Origin: Streptomyces filipinensis
GTDB taxonomy: Bacteria > Actinomycetota > Actinomycetes > Streptomycetales > Streptomycetaceae
Direction of reading: 5' to 3'
Length of the DNA: 64,000 nucleotides
Assembly: GCF_014649495.1 (NCBI RefSeq)
Contig: NZ_BMTD01000004.1
Coordinates: forward strand, 310,001-374,000
The notes beneath the pieces are model-generated. The model did not search any database and was not told the DNA's origin. It saw nothing but the letters and a program-made list of their open reading frames with translations. Below are positions 17,020 to 24,459 of this stretch, piece by piece. Position numbers and translations under genes: made by a program. Each line of letters starts with the position of its first letter. Position 1 is the first letter of the stretch.

Positions 17020-17817
17020 TCAGTCGCTGTCCGGACCGGTCTCGGCGGCGGCTGCGATTTCGGGCCGGAGGGTGGTCATCACGTCGGTCTGCCGCTCGCT
17101 GCTGATCGTCAGCCCCTTGGCCTTGACGGCCTTTCGGAGCAGTGACCGGGTGAGCGTGCCGTGTTCGGCGAGGGCGATCCGGCCGATCTCCACGAGTTCG
17201 TCAAGCGTGGCGCTGGGCGGACGGCCACCGCGCGGCCTGTTCTCCGCAACCTCGGAAGGCGGTTCCGTCGGCTGGGCGGCCACGGCGGTCGGAGGCACGG
17301 GCTGGGCGGGTTCGGCCGGTGGCTCGGCGAACGTGGCGGGGACGGTGACCGGTGGTTCTGGCACCGGAGCCGATGCGGGTTCCGGATGGCCCGCAGGCTG
17401 GTCGACGAGCTGGTGGATCTGCCGCATCAGGACGCCGAAGGCCAGCAGTGCGGCGGTCGGGGGGACCGCGGCGACCATGTAGTCGAGCAGCGGCACGGTG
17501 CCCGCGCTGCCGGTGCCGTTGACTCCGGCAACGTTGAGCGCGATGGAGCCGACCGATCCGGTGGCCGTCAGGGAGATCGCCCACTTGTCGGTCACTCTGC
17601 GCAGGCCCGCGCGGAGCATGAGCAGTTCGCCCGCGACGATGAAGGCGTCCAGGGTCGCCGGCCAGGCCCAGCGGCGGGTGGGAGAGCTGCGCAGCCCGTG
17701 CTGTCCGGCGACCTCGGCGAGGTGTGCGTACGACAGCCAGAATCCGCTGATGGTGAGGGCGACGATGACGACCCCGGCCGCACCGAGCGTGTACCGCTCG
17801 ATGTCCTGCTTGGTCAT
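17020..17817 (-). CDS. DUF2637-family membrane protein (SpdB-like)
   Basis: 265-aa protein. Start ATG 17817, with GGAGG about 10 nt upstream. The N-terminal half has four hydrophobic segments (about residues 10-30, 45-62, 75-95 and 105-125). The C-terminal half is a Pro-rich linker followed by a small helical domain (about 205-260). DUF2637 proteins are found on Streptomyces plasmids and integrative elements and are linked to plasmid spread between hyphal compartments. It lies 16 bp upstream of mobC on the same strand. Confidence 0.78.
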   Translation of the reverse strand: MTKQDIERYTLGAAGVVIVALTISGFWLSYAHLAEVAGQHGLRSSPTRRWAWPATLDAFIVAGELLMLRAGLRRVTDKWAISLTATGSVGSIALNVAGVNGTGSAGTVPLLDYMVAAVPPTAALLAFGVLMRQIHQLVDQPAGHPEPASAPVPEPPVTVPATFAEPPAEPAQPVPPTAVAAQPTEPPSEVAENRPRGGRPPSATLDELVEIGRIALAEHGTLTRSLLRKAVKAKGLTISSERQTDVMTTLRPEIAAAAETGPDSD

Positions 17818-18248
17818 CGACAGCCGTCCTCCGTCGGGGCGGTGCCCCCGACGGGTGGTTGTGCGTGTGGGGGTGGGGAGGGTCAAGCGGGGTGCTCCTG
17901 GGGTTTGGCGGTGTGATCCGTCTTGCCGTCTTAGCCGTTGCAAGCGCAGGTCAGGGCCGGTACGGCAGGGGCGTGGATGTGCCGTACCGGCGGCGTCTCG
18001 TCGTGTCCCCGGCCGAGCCGGACGGCACTGCTACGTTGTGCTGTCCTGCTCGGCGGGGCTGTGACCTGCGGTGATACGGCGAGGACGCGTGGGACGGCAC
18101 AAGACGGGTCCGGGCTGCGTCCTCCCGGCGGCAGCGATCACGATGATCACCTTGCCGTCTTGTCCTCGGTTGCCGTCTTGTCTGCATGCCGTTTGACCTG
18201 CGGAATCACGGCAGGGACGGCAGGGACGCCCACCGGGGGATGCGGGGG
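17818..18248. other. Non-coding region with iteron-like repeats and a 12-bp hairpin
   Basis: 431 bp without a credible gene. It holds three copies of ttgccgtctt (17923-17932, 18152-18161, 18170-18179), the last two extended to 13 identical bases and 18 bp apart. Related gacggca units occur around 18091-18107 and 18210-18225. A 12-bp inverted repeat lies at 17956-17967 and 17980-17991. Directly repeated short words beside a hairpin, between the ATPase and membrane/mobilization genes, fit an oriT, a replication origin or a partition site. Confidence 0.5.
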
Positions 18249-19511
18249 TCAGTCAGTGCTGAGGGCGGCAGGCTCGGTGTCCACTGGGTGGACAGTGGGG
18301 CAGTAGCGCCGCCAGGGGTCGAGGAACTTGTTGCGCATGTAGCCCTTGCGCTGGGTTCCGTCGGGGAGGCGAACGTTGCCGGGCCTGATATCGAACTCTC
18401 GGAGCATCGCTGCCAGGTCCTTGGCGTTCAGCCCGTTGCGTCCCCACTCCGCCCAGGGGCTCTCGGCATCCTGCCGGAGCTGGTGGAGTAGTTCGTCCGT
18501 GGTAAGGCTGTCGGGCTCGCGCTGGGCTACGAACACCCTGCGGATGTCGGCGAGGATTCGGGCTCCGCCGGGCCGGTCCTCCTCTGCCTCGACCTCTGCG
18601 GCGACCATCCGTGCGCACGCCTCGCGGGCGCGACGGGGCCAGGATCCGGCGGCCAGGTCCGCGATGATGACCAATGGCTCCCAGGTGTCGGCGGCCCGGT
18701 CCTCCACCGGCATGTCCGGCTCCAGGTCCGCTGCCTCATCCAGCAGCGGCCTTGCCCATGCAGCGATCCGGTCGCGCAGGTCGTGCAGAGCGGGGATGTC
18801 GCGTCGGGAGCGGAAGGGCTTGACGCGCTCGCCCTCCGCCCGGCGGCGCATACGGATCACCACAGCTCGATCCATGATCGTGTCGGGCAGGTCACCGATC
18901 CCGGCGAGGGCCGCCATGGCGAAGGTGGCGAACCGGTGCGGGGTGTGGTCGTTGCCGACCACCCGCGTGACGTAGCGGTTGCGCTGGTGGCCGGCGTTGA
19001 GCAGGCCGCGCATCTCCTCGTTCTTCTCCGCCATCTTCGGCGTGCCGAAGATGGTGTCCGCCTCGTCCACCAGGAGCGTGGGCGGCTCCTCGGTGATCGA
19101 CCGGAACACCGCGGCCGGTGTGGTGTTGATGGTGAGCATCGGCTCGTGGACCGTCTCGGTCAGTACGTCCAGCAGCCGCGACTTGCCGCACCGCTTCGCC
19201 GGACCCACCACCGCCAGCCGCGGCGCGTGCTGCCAGGCTGGCTGCAGATGCGTGGCCGCCACCCACAGCGTCACCGCATCCAGCGCCTCCGGCGAGGGCA
19301 GGATCACGAACTTCGCTATCTGCGCACGCAGTTCGTCCAGCAGCGCCGAGCCGGCGGTCGGCTCCGGATCCGGTGCCGGAGTCTCGACCGCCTCGACCGG
19401 CGCAGTCGGCTCGGGTTCGCCCTGGCCGGGCTTGCCCGGTACCGCGACCGGCGGCCATGCGGTGGCAGGGGGTTCGGGGGTGGAATAGGGCGCGGGGTTC
19501 TCAGGTTGCAC
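18249..19511 (-). CDS. DUF3631-domain P-loop ATPase
   Basis: 420-aa protein. It starts at GTG 19511 with GAGGAG 7 nt upstream. A Pro-rich N-terminal tail (1-55) precedes a P-loop ATPase core: Walker A GPAKRCGKS (103-111) and Walker B LLVDEAD (146-152), followed by arginine-finger-like and helical regions and the DUF3631 C-terminal part. DUF3631 proteins are phage- and plasmid-type helicase/primase-like ATPases. It may replicate or prepare the excised element, standing in for the missing Rep. It is transcribed toward the mobilization genes. Confidence 0.8.
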   Translation of the reverse strand: MQPENPAPYSTPEPPATAWPPVAVPGKPGQGEPEPTAPVEAVETPAPDPEPTAGSALLDELRAQIAKFVILPSPEALDAVTLWVAATHLQPAWQHAPRLAVVGPAKRCGKSRLLDVLTETVHEPMLTINTTPAAVFRSITEEPPTLLVDEADTIFGTPKMAEKNEEMRGLLNAGHQRNRYVTRVVGNDHTPHRFATFAMAALAGIGDLPDTIMDRAVVIRMRRRAEGERVKPFRSRRDIPALHDLRDRIAAWARPLLDEAADLEPDMPVEDRAADTWEPLVIIADLAAGSWPRRAREACARMVAAEVEAEEDRPGGARILADIRRVFVAQREPDSLTTDELLHQLRQDAESPWAEWGRNGLNAKDLAAMLREFDIRPGNVRLPDGTQRKGYMRNKFLDPWRRYCPTVHPVDTEPAALSTD

Positions 19512-19592
19512 CAGGTGGCTCCTCTTCTGCGCCGCCGGGCATGCAGGCCCAGCGGCGCGGATCGTTCGTTGGAGACGGGCGACGGGGATTCC

Positions 19593-19692
19593 CGAGCCTC
19601 CGGCGTTGCCGCGCCGGAGGCTCGCTGCGTTTCAGAGACTGAACACGCGCTGTGTCCCGAGTCGGGACACTCGCTCGGTTCCCCGAGGGAAC
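19593..19692. promoter_or_regulatory. Cluster of palindromes between the excisionase and ATPase genes
   Basis: Three inverted repeats lie in 100 bp: a 13-bp stem at 19593-19605 and 19612-19624 (6-nt loop); a 19-bp palindrome at 19652-19670 (gtgtcccga, g, tcgggacac); and gttccc-cga-gggaac at 19678-19692. The first could attenuate transcription downstream of the excisionase gene. The other two look like operators for a dimeric regulator such as the element's XRE protein. Confidence 0.5.
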
Positions 19693-19775
19693 ACGGACAG
19701 TACGTCCGCCCCCGGCAACAGTCCAGCGTTTCTGTGTCAGCTCAGCGCAGAACCGTCTGCTACGCTCCCGCCTCT

Positions 19776-20015
19776 TCACGCCGCCAGCCCGAGCAGCTCC
19801 AACAAGTCCGCGGTCACCACCCGGTAGGCGTTGCCCAGGCGCAGCACCTTGCACGGGTAGGCGCCCCGCTTCGCCAACTCATAGCCCTTGCTCCGGCCGA
19901 GCCCAAGTGCTCGATTGCTCGTGTCCAGGTCAACTGCCACGGGAAGGGCGAGTACCTCTTCCCGGCTCATCCCCTTCGAGCCCTTCGAGTCTTTGGCCGT
20001 CGCGTCGTCACGCAT
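19776..20015 (-). CDS. Excisionase-like HTH DNA-binding protein
   Basis: 79-aa protein, ATG 20015 with GAGGG 9 nt upstream. The core (residues 20-75) has the winged-helix pattern of actinobacterial excisionases: a short helix-turn-helix (ALGLGRSKGYELAKRG), then a beta wing (PCKVLRLGNAYRVV). It would bend DNA at the attachment site and direct the integrase to excise the element. It is divergent from the XRE-integrase operon across a 96-bp promoter region, so excision and integration genes are probably controlled together. Confidence 0.8.
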   Translation of the reverse strand: MRDDATAKDSKGSKGMSREEVLALPVAVDLDTSNRALGLGRSKGYELAKRGAYPCKVLRLGNAYRVVTADLLELLGLAA

Positions 20016-20102
20016 GTAGTGCGTCCCTCTTCGTGCAGCCCTCGGCGAACGCGGTCATCACGTCCGGCTCCAGGCGTCTACAAACCAGGATGGCCAAGCT
20101 AA

Positions 20103-20119
20103 TGTGTCTTCATGACACA
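20103..20119. promoter_or_regulatory. Operator-like palindrome over the XRE gene start
   Basis: TGTGTC-ttcat-GACACA at 20103-20119 includes the ATG at 20112. A -10-like taatgt lies at 20100-20105 and no ribosome binding site precedes the ATG, so the mRNA may be leaderless. A dimeric repressor bound here would block its own start. Confidence 0.55.
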
Positions 20120-20798
20120 ACGTGGTTTCGATGATGGAAGTGACGAGGACGACGTCCCCGAGTGGGCGGACCGGATCAAGGCCAACGTCGCCGGCGAAGT
20201 CCGGCGCAGAAGGAAGGAGATGAGGTGGAGTGCGCAGGATCTGGCGGATCGGTGCGAGCAACTCGGGCACCCCATCCCGCGCAACGTGATTGCCAACATG
20301 GAGTCCGGCCGCCGGGCGAACCTCCCCCTCGTGGACGTGATGGTCCTGGCCGCCGCCCTGGAGACTTACCCGGTCTGCCTGATCTTCCCGGTCGGCTACG
20401 TCGAGGAGACCCAGGAACTGCCGTTGCAGCATCTCGTGCCCACCTGGGACGCCCTACGCCGCTTCACCGGCGAGGAGGAAGTACCCGGCTACGACGCGGG
20501 CCTGGTCCCCGACTTCGAACTGCACGCCAGCCTCGTCCGTACCGCTCTCGCTGCCCTCGAAGAGGAAGAACAGGCCCGGTTCGCGGCCAAGACGGCCACC
20601 AGCCGCGCCGAAATTGAAGAGGCCGAGCGCCAGCGGGCCAAGTACGCCGACCAGGCCATCTCCGCCAAGTACAGGCTCCGCTACCTCCGCCGCGAGCTCC
20701 GCGAGGACGGGGCCACCCTGCCCCATCTGCCACCCGCCCTGGGCGACGTAGACCCGCCCGAACCCAATACCGACACCACCCCGGAGGAACGCCCTTGA
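20112..20798 (+). CDS. XRE-family regulator of the integrase operon
   Basis: 228-aa protein. It has an acidic N-terminus, an HTH domain around residues 26-80 (VRRRRKEMRWSAQDLADRC, recognition helix near NVIANMESG) and a C-terminal helical, Glu-rich segment (about 145-200) that is probably a coiled coil. It is likely leaderless. Its 3' end overlaps the TTG start of the integrase gene by 4 nt, so the two are co-translated. It probably represses the element's own promoter, keeping the integrase and excisionase balance. Confidence 0.82.
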   Translation: MTQRGFDDGSDEDDVPEWADRIKANVAGEVRRRRKEMRWSAQDLADRCEQLGHPIPRNVIANMESGRRANLPLVDVMVLAAALETYPVCLIFPVGYVEETQELPLQHLVPTWDALRRFTGEEEVPGYDAGLVPDFELHASLVRTALAALEEEEQARFAAKTATSRAEIEEAERQRAKYADQAISAKYRLRYLRRELREDGATLPHLPPALGDVDPPEPNTDTTPEERP

Positions 20799-22456
20799 AG
20801 GGCTCCACCCATCGCCGCTGCTACTGCCGTGACCCCCACACGGGCAAGCCGCTCGGTAAGAAATGCCCTAAGCTCTCCAGCCGCAAGCACGGCTCGTACT
20901 CCATACGCCAGGAGCTCCCGCCCCGCGAGGACGGCACCCGCCGCTCCTTCAGTCGCGCCGGCTACGACAGCCTCAAGGCCGCCCAGACCGACCTTGACCA
21001 CGTCCGTGCCCTGCTCGGCCTCGCCGACTCCGACGACGGCGAGGGTCTGGCCCAGATCGCCGAGCTGCTGGAGAAGGTGGCTGAGGAGAAGGCGCCGCTG
21101 CCGGGCATCGAGGCGACCCACAGGCGCCTCAGCCACGGCCTGGACCTGACCAGCCGTCTCACCGTCGGTGAATGGCTGGACATGTGGCTGGCGGGCAAAA
21201 AGGGGCGGCAGAGCGCTATCAGCCGCGACGAGAGCAACATCAGGGTTCACCTCAAACCGCGGATCGGGCACCTGCGGCTCGACCGCCTCCGGGTCACCCA
21301 CCTCACGGAGATGTTCGAGGCCATCGCCGAGGCCAACGTCGAGATCGCCGAAGGCAACGCCGCACGGCGCAAGGCGTTCGAAGACCTGGCCCAGATCCCC
21401 TGGAAGGGCCGGGAGCACCGCGCTCGACGCAAGGCGATGAAGGCGGCGATCGAGGAGATGGAGCCCTACCGCCGCATCGTGGGCCCGGCTACCCGCCAGC
21501 GCGTACGCTCCACCCTGCGTGCCGCCCTGAACGCCGCGATCGCCCAGCAGCTCATCACCTTCAACCCGGCGGCCCACGTCGAGTTGGAGGCGGGCAAGCG
21601 GCCCAAGGCGCTGGTGTGGACGGACGAACGCATCCTCCACTGGAAGCGCACCGGCGAGAAGCCGTCGCCGGTGATGGTCTGGACGCCGGAGCACACCGGC
21701 CTCTTCCTCGACCACGTCGCGGAGGACCGCCTGTACGCGCTGTTCCACCTGATCGCATTCCGAGGGCTGCGACGAGGCGAGGCGTGCGGGCAGAAGTGGA
21801 CCGACACTCACCTTGACGCCGGCCTCATCACCGTCGCCAAGCAACTCGTCGTGGACGGCTGGGAGGTGTACGAGGACGATCCCAAGACCGATGCCGGCGC
21901 GCGGACCATCGCGCTCGACTCCGACACGGTCCAGGCTCTCAAGCGGCACCGCGCCCAGCAGGACAAGGACCGCGAGGAGTGGAAGAGCGCCTGGGTGGAG
22001 ACCGGCCGCGTCTTCACCAAGGAGAATGGCGAGATGCTCCACCCCGCCAACGTCACACGGCGGTTCGTCGAGCTGTACGAAGAGATCGGCCTCCCACCGG
22101 TCCGGCTCCACGACCTGCGCCACGGTGCCGCGACGCTGGCTCACGCGGCCGGGGCCGACCTGAAGGACATCCAGGAGATGCTCGGCCACTCCTCGATCAC
22201 CATCACGGCCGATACCTACACGAGCCTGCTCCCCGAAGCGGACCTGGCGATCGCCGAGGCCGCAGCCCGGCTCGTACCGCGCGCCCGCGCCGCCTCCAAG
22301 GACGACGCTCCGGAAGCCAAGCACAAGGCCGGAGAGCCGGAGGCGAACGTGCCAAACGGTGTTGATCCGTCCGAAGAAATCTCGGGGTCTGGCACCCCGT
22401 CCGCTCACGCACCGCTCACGCAAACGGCCCCGGACGAGATGCCCGAGGCCGAATAG
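20795..22456 (+). CDS. int: Tyrosine recombinase / integrase
   Basis: 553-aa site-specific recombinase. TTG start with GGAGGAAC upstream and a 4-nt overlap with the XRE gene. The N-terminus has a Cys/Lys-rich arm-binding domain (about 1-60), then a helical core-binding domain (about 135-270, with an unusually long charged insertion near 200-235). The catalytic residues are all present: R326, H439-x-x-R442, H465 and the nucleophile Y475. The Pro/Ala/Glu-rich tail (from about 500) covers the right-hand arm repeat at 22399-22422. It ends 48 bp from tRNA-Arg, the expected target. Confidence 0.95.
   Translation: MKGSTHRRCYCRDPHTGKPLGKKCPKLSSRKHGSYSIRQELPPREDGTRRSFSRAGYDSLKAAQTDLDHVRALLGLADSDDGEGLAQIAELLEKVAEEKAPLPGIEATHRRLSHGLDLTSRLTVGEWLDMWLAGKKGRQSAISRDESNIRVHLKPRIGHLRLDRLRVTHLTEMFEAIAEANVEIAEGNAARRKAFEDLAQIPWKGREHRARRKAMKAAIEEMEPYRRIVGPATRQRVRSTLRAALNAAIAQQLITFNPAAHVELEAGKRPKALVWTDERILHWKRTGEKPSPVMVWTPEHTGLFLDHVAEDRLYALFHLIAFRGLRRGEACGQKWTDTHLDAGLITVAKQLVVDGWEVYEDDPKTDAGARTIALDSDTVQALKRHRAQQDKDREEWKSAWVETGRVFTKENGEMLHPANVTRRFVELYEEIGLPPVRLHDLRHGAATLAHAAGADLKDIQEMLGHSSITITADTYTSLLPEADLAIAEAAARLVPRARAASKDDAPEAKHKAGEPEANVPNGVDPSEEISGSGTPSAHAPLTQTAPDEMPEAE
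22399..22422 (+). repeat. Right copy of terminal 24-nt repeat (putative integrase arm site)
   Basis: One mismatch (position 22412) from 70-93, same orientation, two 'cgctcacgca' units. It is embedded in the end of the integrase coding sequence, 82 bp from tRNA-Arg. Confidence 0.5.
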
Positions 22457-22465
22457 GACCCCTCT

Positions 22466-22483
22466 CTGGGGAAGAAACCCCAG
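22466..22483 (+). terminator. Small hairpin after the integrase gene
   Basis: ctgggg-aagaaa-ccccag, just past the integrase stop. Short but GC-rich: a possible terminator or part of the attachment region. Confidence 0.35.
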
Positions 22484-22503
22484 GTCAGAGCGGTAACGCG
22501 TTG

Positions 22504-22576
22504 TGCCCCCGGCAGGATTCGAACCTGCGACACCCGCTTTAGGAGAGCGGTGCTCTATCCCCTGAGCTACGAAGGC
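22504..22576 (-). tRNA. tRNA-Arg (anticodon CCU), integration site
   Basis: A 73-nt cloverleaf on the minus strand: 7-bp acceptor stem with two G-U pairs, D-arm, anticodon loop CUCCUAA giving CCU, and T-arm GGTTCGAATCC. CCA is not encoded. It reads AGG codons. The 3' end faces the integrase, the classic arrangement for a tRNA attB. The gene is intact, so the element restores its 3' part. Confidence 0.95.
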
Positions 22577-22683
22577 ATTGCTCGATCAGTGGCGACGAGG
22601 CCACCGCCGACAGTGTAGCGGGTGGCTCGTCGTGGCACGGCGGGTCGGGGCTTGCGGGGAGCAGGGGAGTGGGGGAGGGGGGT

Positions 22684-24306
22684 TCAGGACGGAGGGACGC
22701 GGCCGAAGCGGGAGGCGGTGTGGAGGTCCGTCTGGATGCGGTCGGCGGTTGCGCGGAGGGCGGGGAGGACGTCCTGGAGGCAGTCCCGCAGGCTGCGCCG
22801 GGCCGTATGGGTGGCGACGTTCAGCGCGGTGACCGCCCTGCCGGACCGGTCCCGTACCGGTACGGCGAGGGACCGCAGGCCCGACTCCAGCTCCTCGTCG
22901 ACCAGGGCGTAGCCCTGGTCGCGGACCTGGGCGAGGGCCGGGGGGAGGGGGGAGGCGGTGTCCGCCAGGAGGACGCGGCCCAGGGAGGTCGCGGCGGCGG
23001 GCAGGCGGGCGCCGACCGCGATGTGCACGGTCAGCACCCGGCGCGTGTCCGCTCCGGCGGTGTACTGGATCTCGGTGCCGTCGGCCGTCAGCACCGCCAG
23101 CGCCGTCGGTTCCTGCAACCGGTCCGCGAGGGCCCGCAGATGTGGTTCGGCCAGGCGCGGGAGGGTGCTGCGGGACAGTGGCGGGAAGCCGAGGTCCAGG
23201 ACGCGCGGGGTGAGGGTGAAGGTGCGGTCGGGGTGCGCCAGCACCAGGCCGAGGTGTTCGTGGGTGAGCAGCGCGCGGCGCGCCGTGGCCCGGGCCAGGC
23301 CGGTCGCCCGTGCCACCTCGGTCAGGGACAGCGCCGAGCGGCCCTCGCCGTACGCGGCCGGCACGGTCAGACCGCGGGCCAGGGACTCCACGAAGTCCCG
23401 GCCCAGCTCGTGCTTGGACGCCGTGGTCCAGCTCGCGAGGCCCGCGGGCGGTGGGCCGGGCCGCGGCGGGGGAGCGGTGCGCAGGTCGCACTCCATCGCC
23501 GCCGCGGCCGTACGAAGCCGGGGCAGGAGGCTGCCGCGCAGGCCGGCCGCGGAGTGTCGGCTCGTATGGCTGACCACGCTCGCCACGCAGGCCGGACGGC
23601 CGGTGGCCGGATCCCGCACCGGTACGGACACCGCGACCAGGCCCGGTTCGATCAGCTGGTCGTCCACCGCCCAGCCGTCCCGGCGCGCCCGCTCCACCCG
23701 TGCCGGGAAGGCGGAGTCGCCGGTGGGCACCGGGCCGGGCGGTACGGCGGGGAACGCCGTGTCCGCCGGGTCGGCCGCCCGGCGGGCGTGCCAGCGGGTC
23801 CATTCCCGCGGGGTCCACTCGGTCGCGAACAGCGGGCCGGGCGCGGTGCGTTCGGCCGGGAGGAGGTCGCCGATGCGGAAGCTGACGGACATCGCGCGGC
23901 GGCGGGTGGCCTGGTGGACGAAGCGGATGCCGTCGAGGTCGGCGACCGCGAGCGACACCGACTCGTCCAGCTCGTCGTCCAGCTCGTCGGCGAGCGCGTC
24001 GGCGCGGGCGCCGAGCAGCGCGGGCAGGCGGAGGGCGGCCAGGTAGGCGTTTCCCAGCTCCATCACGCCGGGGGTGAGGACGACGTCCCGGCCGTCGAGG
24101 CGGACGTAGCCCATGCGGGCCAGCGTGGCGGTGATCCGGTCGACCGTGGACCGGGCGAGCCCGGTGGTCCGCTCCAGCGCGCTCGGACTCAGCGTGCCGC
24201 CCGCCTCGGTCAGCCGCCGCAGCACACCGACCCCGCGCAGCAACGGCCCCACCGCTTCCCCCGTACCGCCGCGGGCGTCGGCATCCAGTGCGGTCTTCGC
24301 GGGCAT
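22684..24306 (-). CDS. Tandem (double-length) IclR-family regulator
   Basis: 540-aa protein made of two complete IclR units. The first has a winged HTH at about 20-80 (ALERTTGLARSTVDRITATLARMGYV) and an effector domain at about 95-270. The second has a HTH at about 305-360 (LTEVARATGLARATARRALLTHEHLGLV) and an effector domain to the end. Normal IclR proteins are about 260 aa. ATG 24306 with GGAGAG upstream is preferred; the frame stays open to 24339. One polypeptide could bind two operators or sense two ligands. No target gene is divergent: the M6 protease gene is upstream on the same strand. Confidence 0.85.
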   Translation of the reverse strand: MPAKTALDADARGGTGEAVGPLLRGVGVLRRLTEAGGTLSPSALERTTGLARSTVDRITATLARMGYVRLDGRDVVLTPGVMELGNAYLAALRLPALLGARADALADELDDELDESVSLAVADLDGIRFVHQATRRRAMSVSFRIGDLLPAERTAPGPLFATEWTPREWTRWHARRAADPADTAFPAVPPGPVPTGDSAFPARVERARRDGWAVDDQLIEPGLVAVSVPVRDPATGRPACVASVVSHTSRHSAAGLRGSLLPRLRTAAAAMECDLRTAPPPRPGPPPAGLASWTTASKHELGRDFVESLARGLTVPAAYGEGRSALSLTEVARATGLARATARRALLTHEHLGLVLAHPDRTFTLTPRVLDLGFPPLSRSTLPRLAEPHLRALADRLQEPTALAVLTADGTEIQYTAGADTRRVLTVHIAVGARLPAAATSLGRVLLADTASPLPPALAQVRDQGYALVDEELESGLRSLAVPVRDRSGRAVTALNVATHTARRSLRDCLQDVLPALRATADRIQTDLHTASRFGRVPPS

Positions 24307-24459
24307 CGGCTCTCCGGTACGGCATACGGGCACGCCCAAGGTAGACCCCGCCCGGCTCCCCTCGCCCGAACGGCCCTCACCTGCCCCGACGGCCGGCCGC
24401 CACTTGCCCGAACGGCCCCCGCATTCCCCTGAAGTGCCCCCGCATCCCCCCGAGGTTCC

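Larger units (their letters stand above)
1..22503. mobile_element. Integrated mobilizable element in tRNA-Arg (left end probably just outside the window)
   Basis: Seen: a tyrosine integrase ends 48 bp from the 3' end of tRNA-Arg. Next to it lie an XRE regulator, an excisionase-like HTH protein, a DUF3631 ATPase, a DUF2637 membrane protein, a MobC-like protein and a relaxase, then restriction-modification and metabolic cargo. A 24-nt sequence near the left edge (70-93) recurs near the integrase (22399-22422). Known: actinobacterial integrative elements use tRNA 3' ends as attB. Inferred: the element is one unit that needs a helper conjugation machine, because no TraB/FtsK-like gene and no Rep is visible. 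The left att copy of the tRNA 3' end is not in the window, so the left boundary is uncertain. Nested or tandem elements are possible. Confidence 0.75.
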
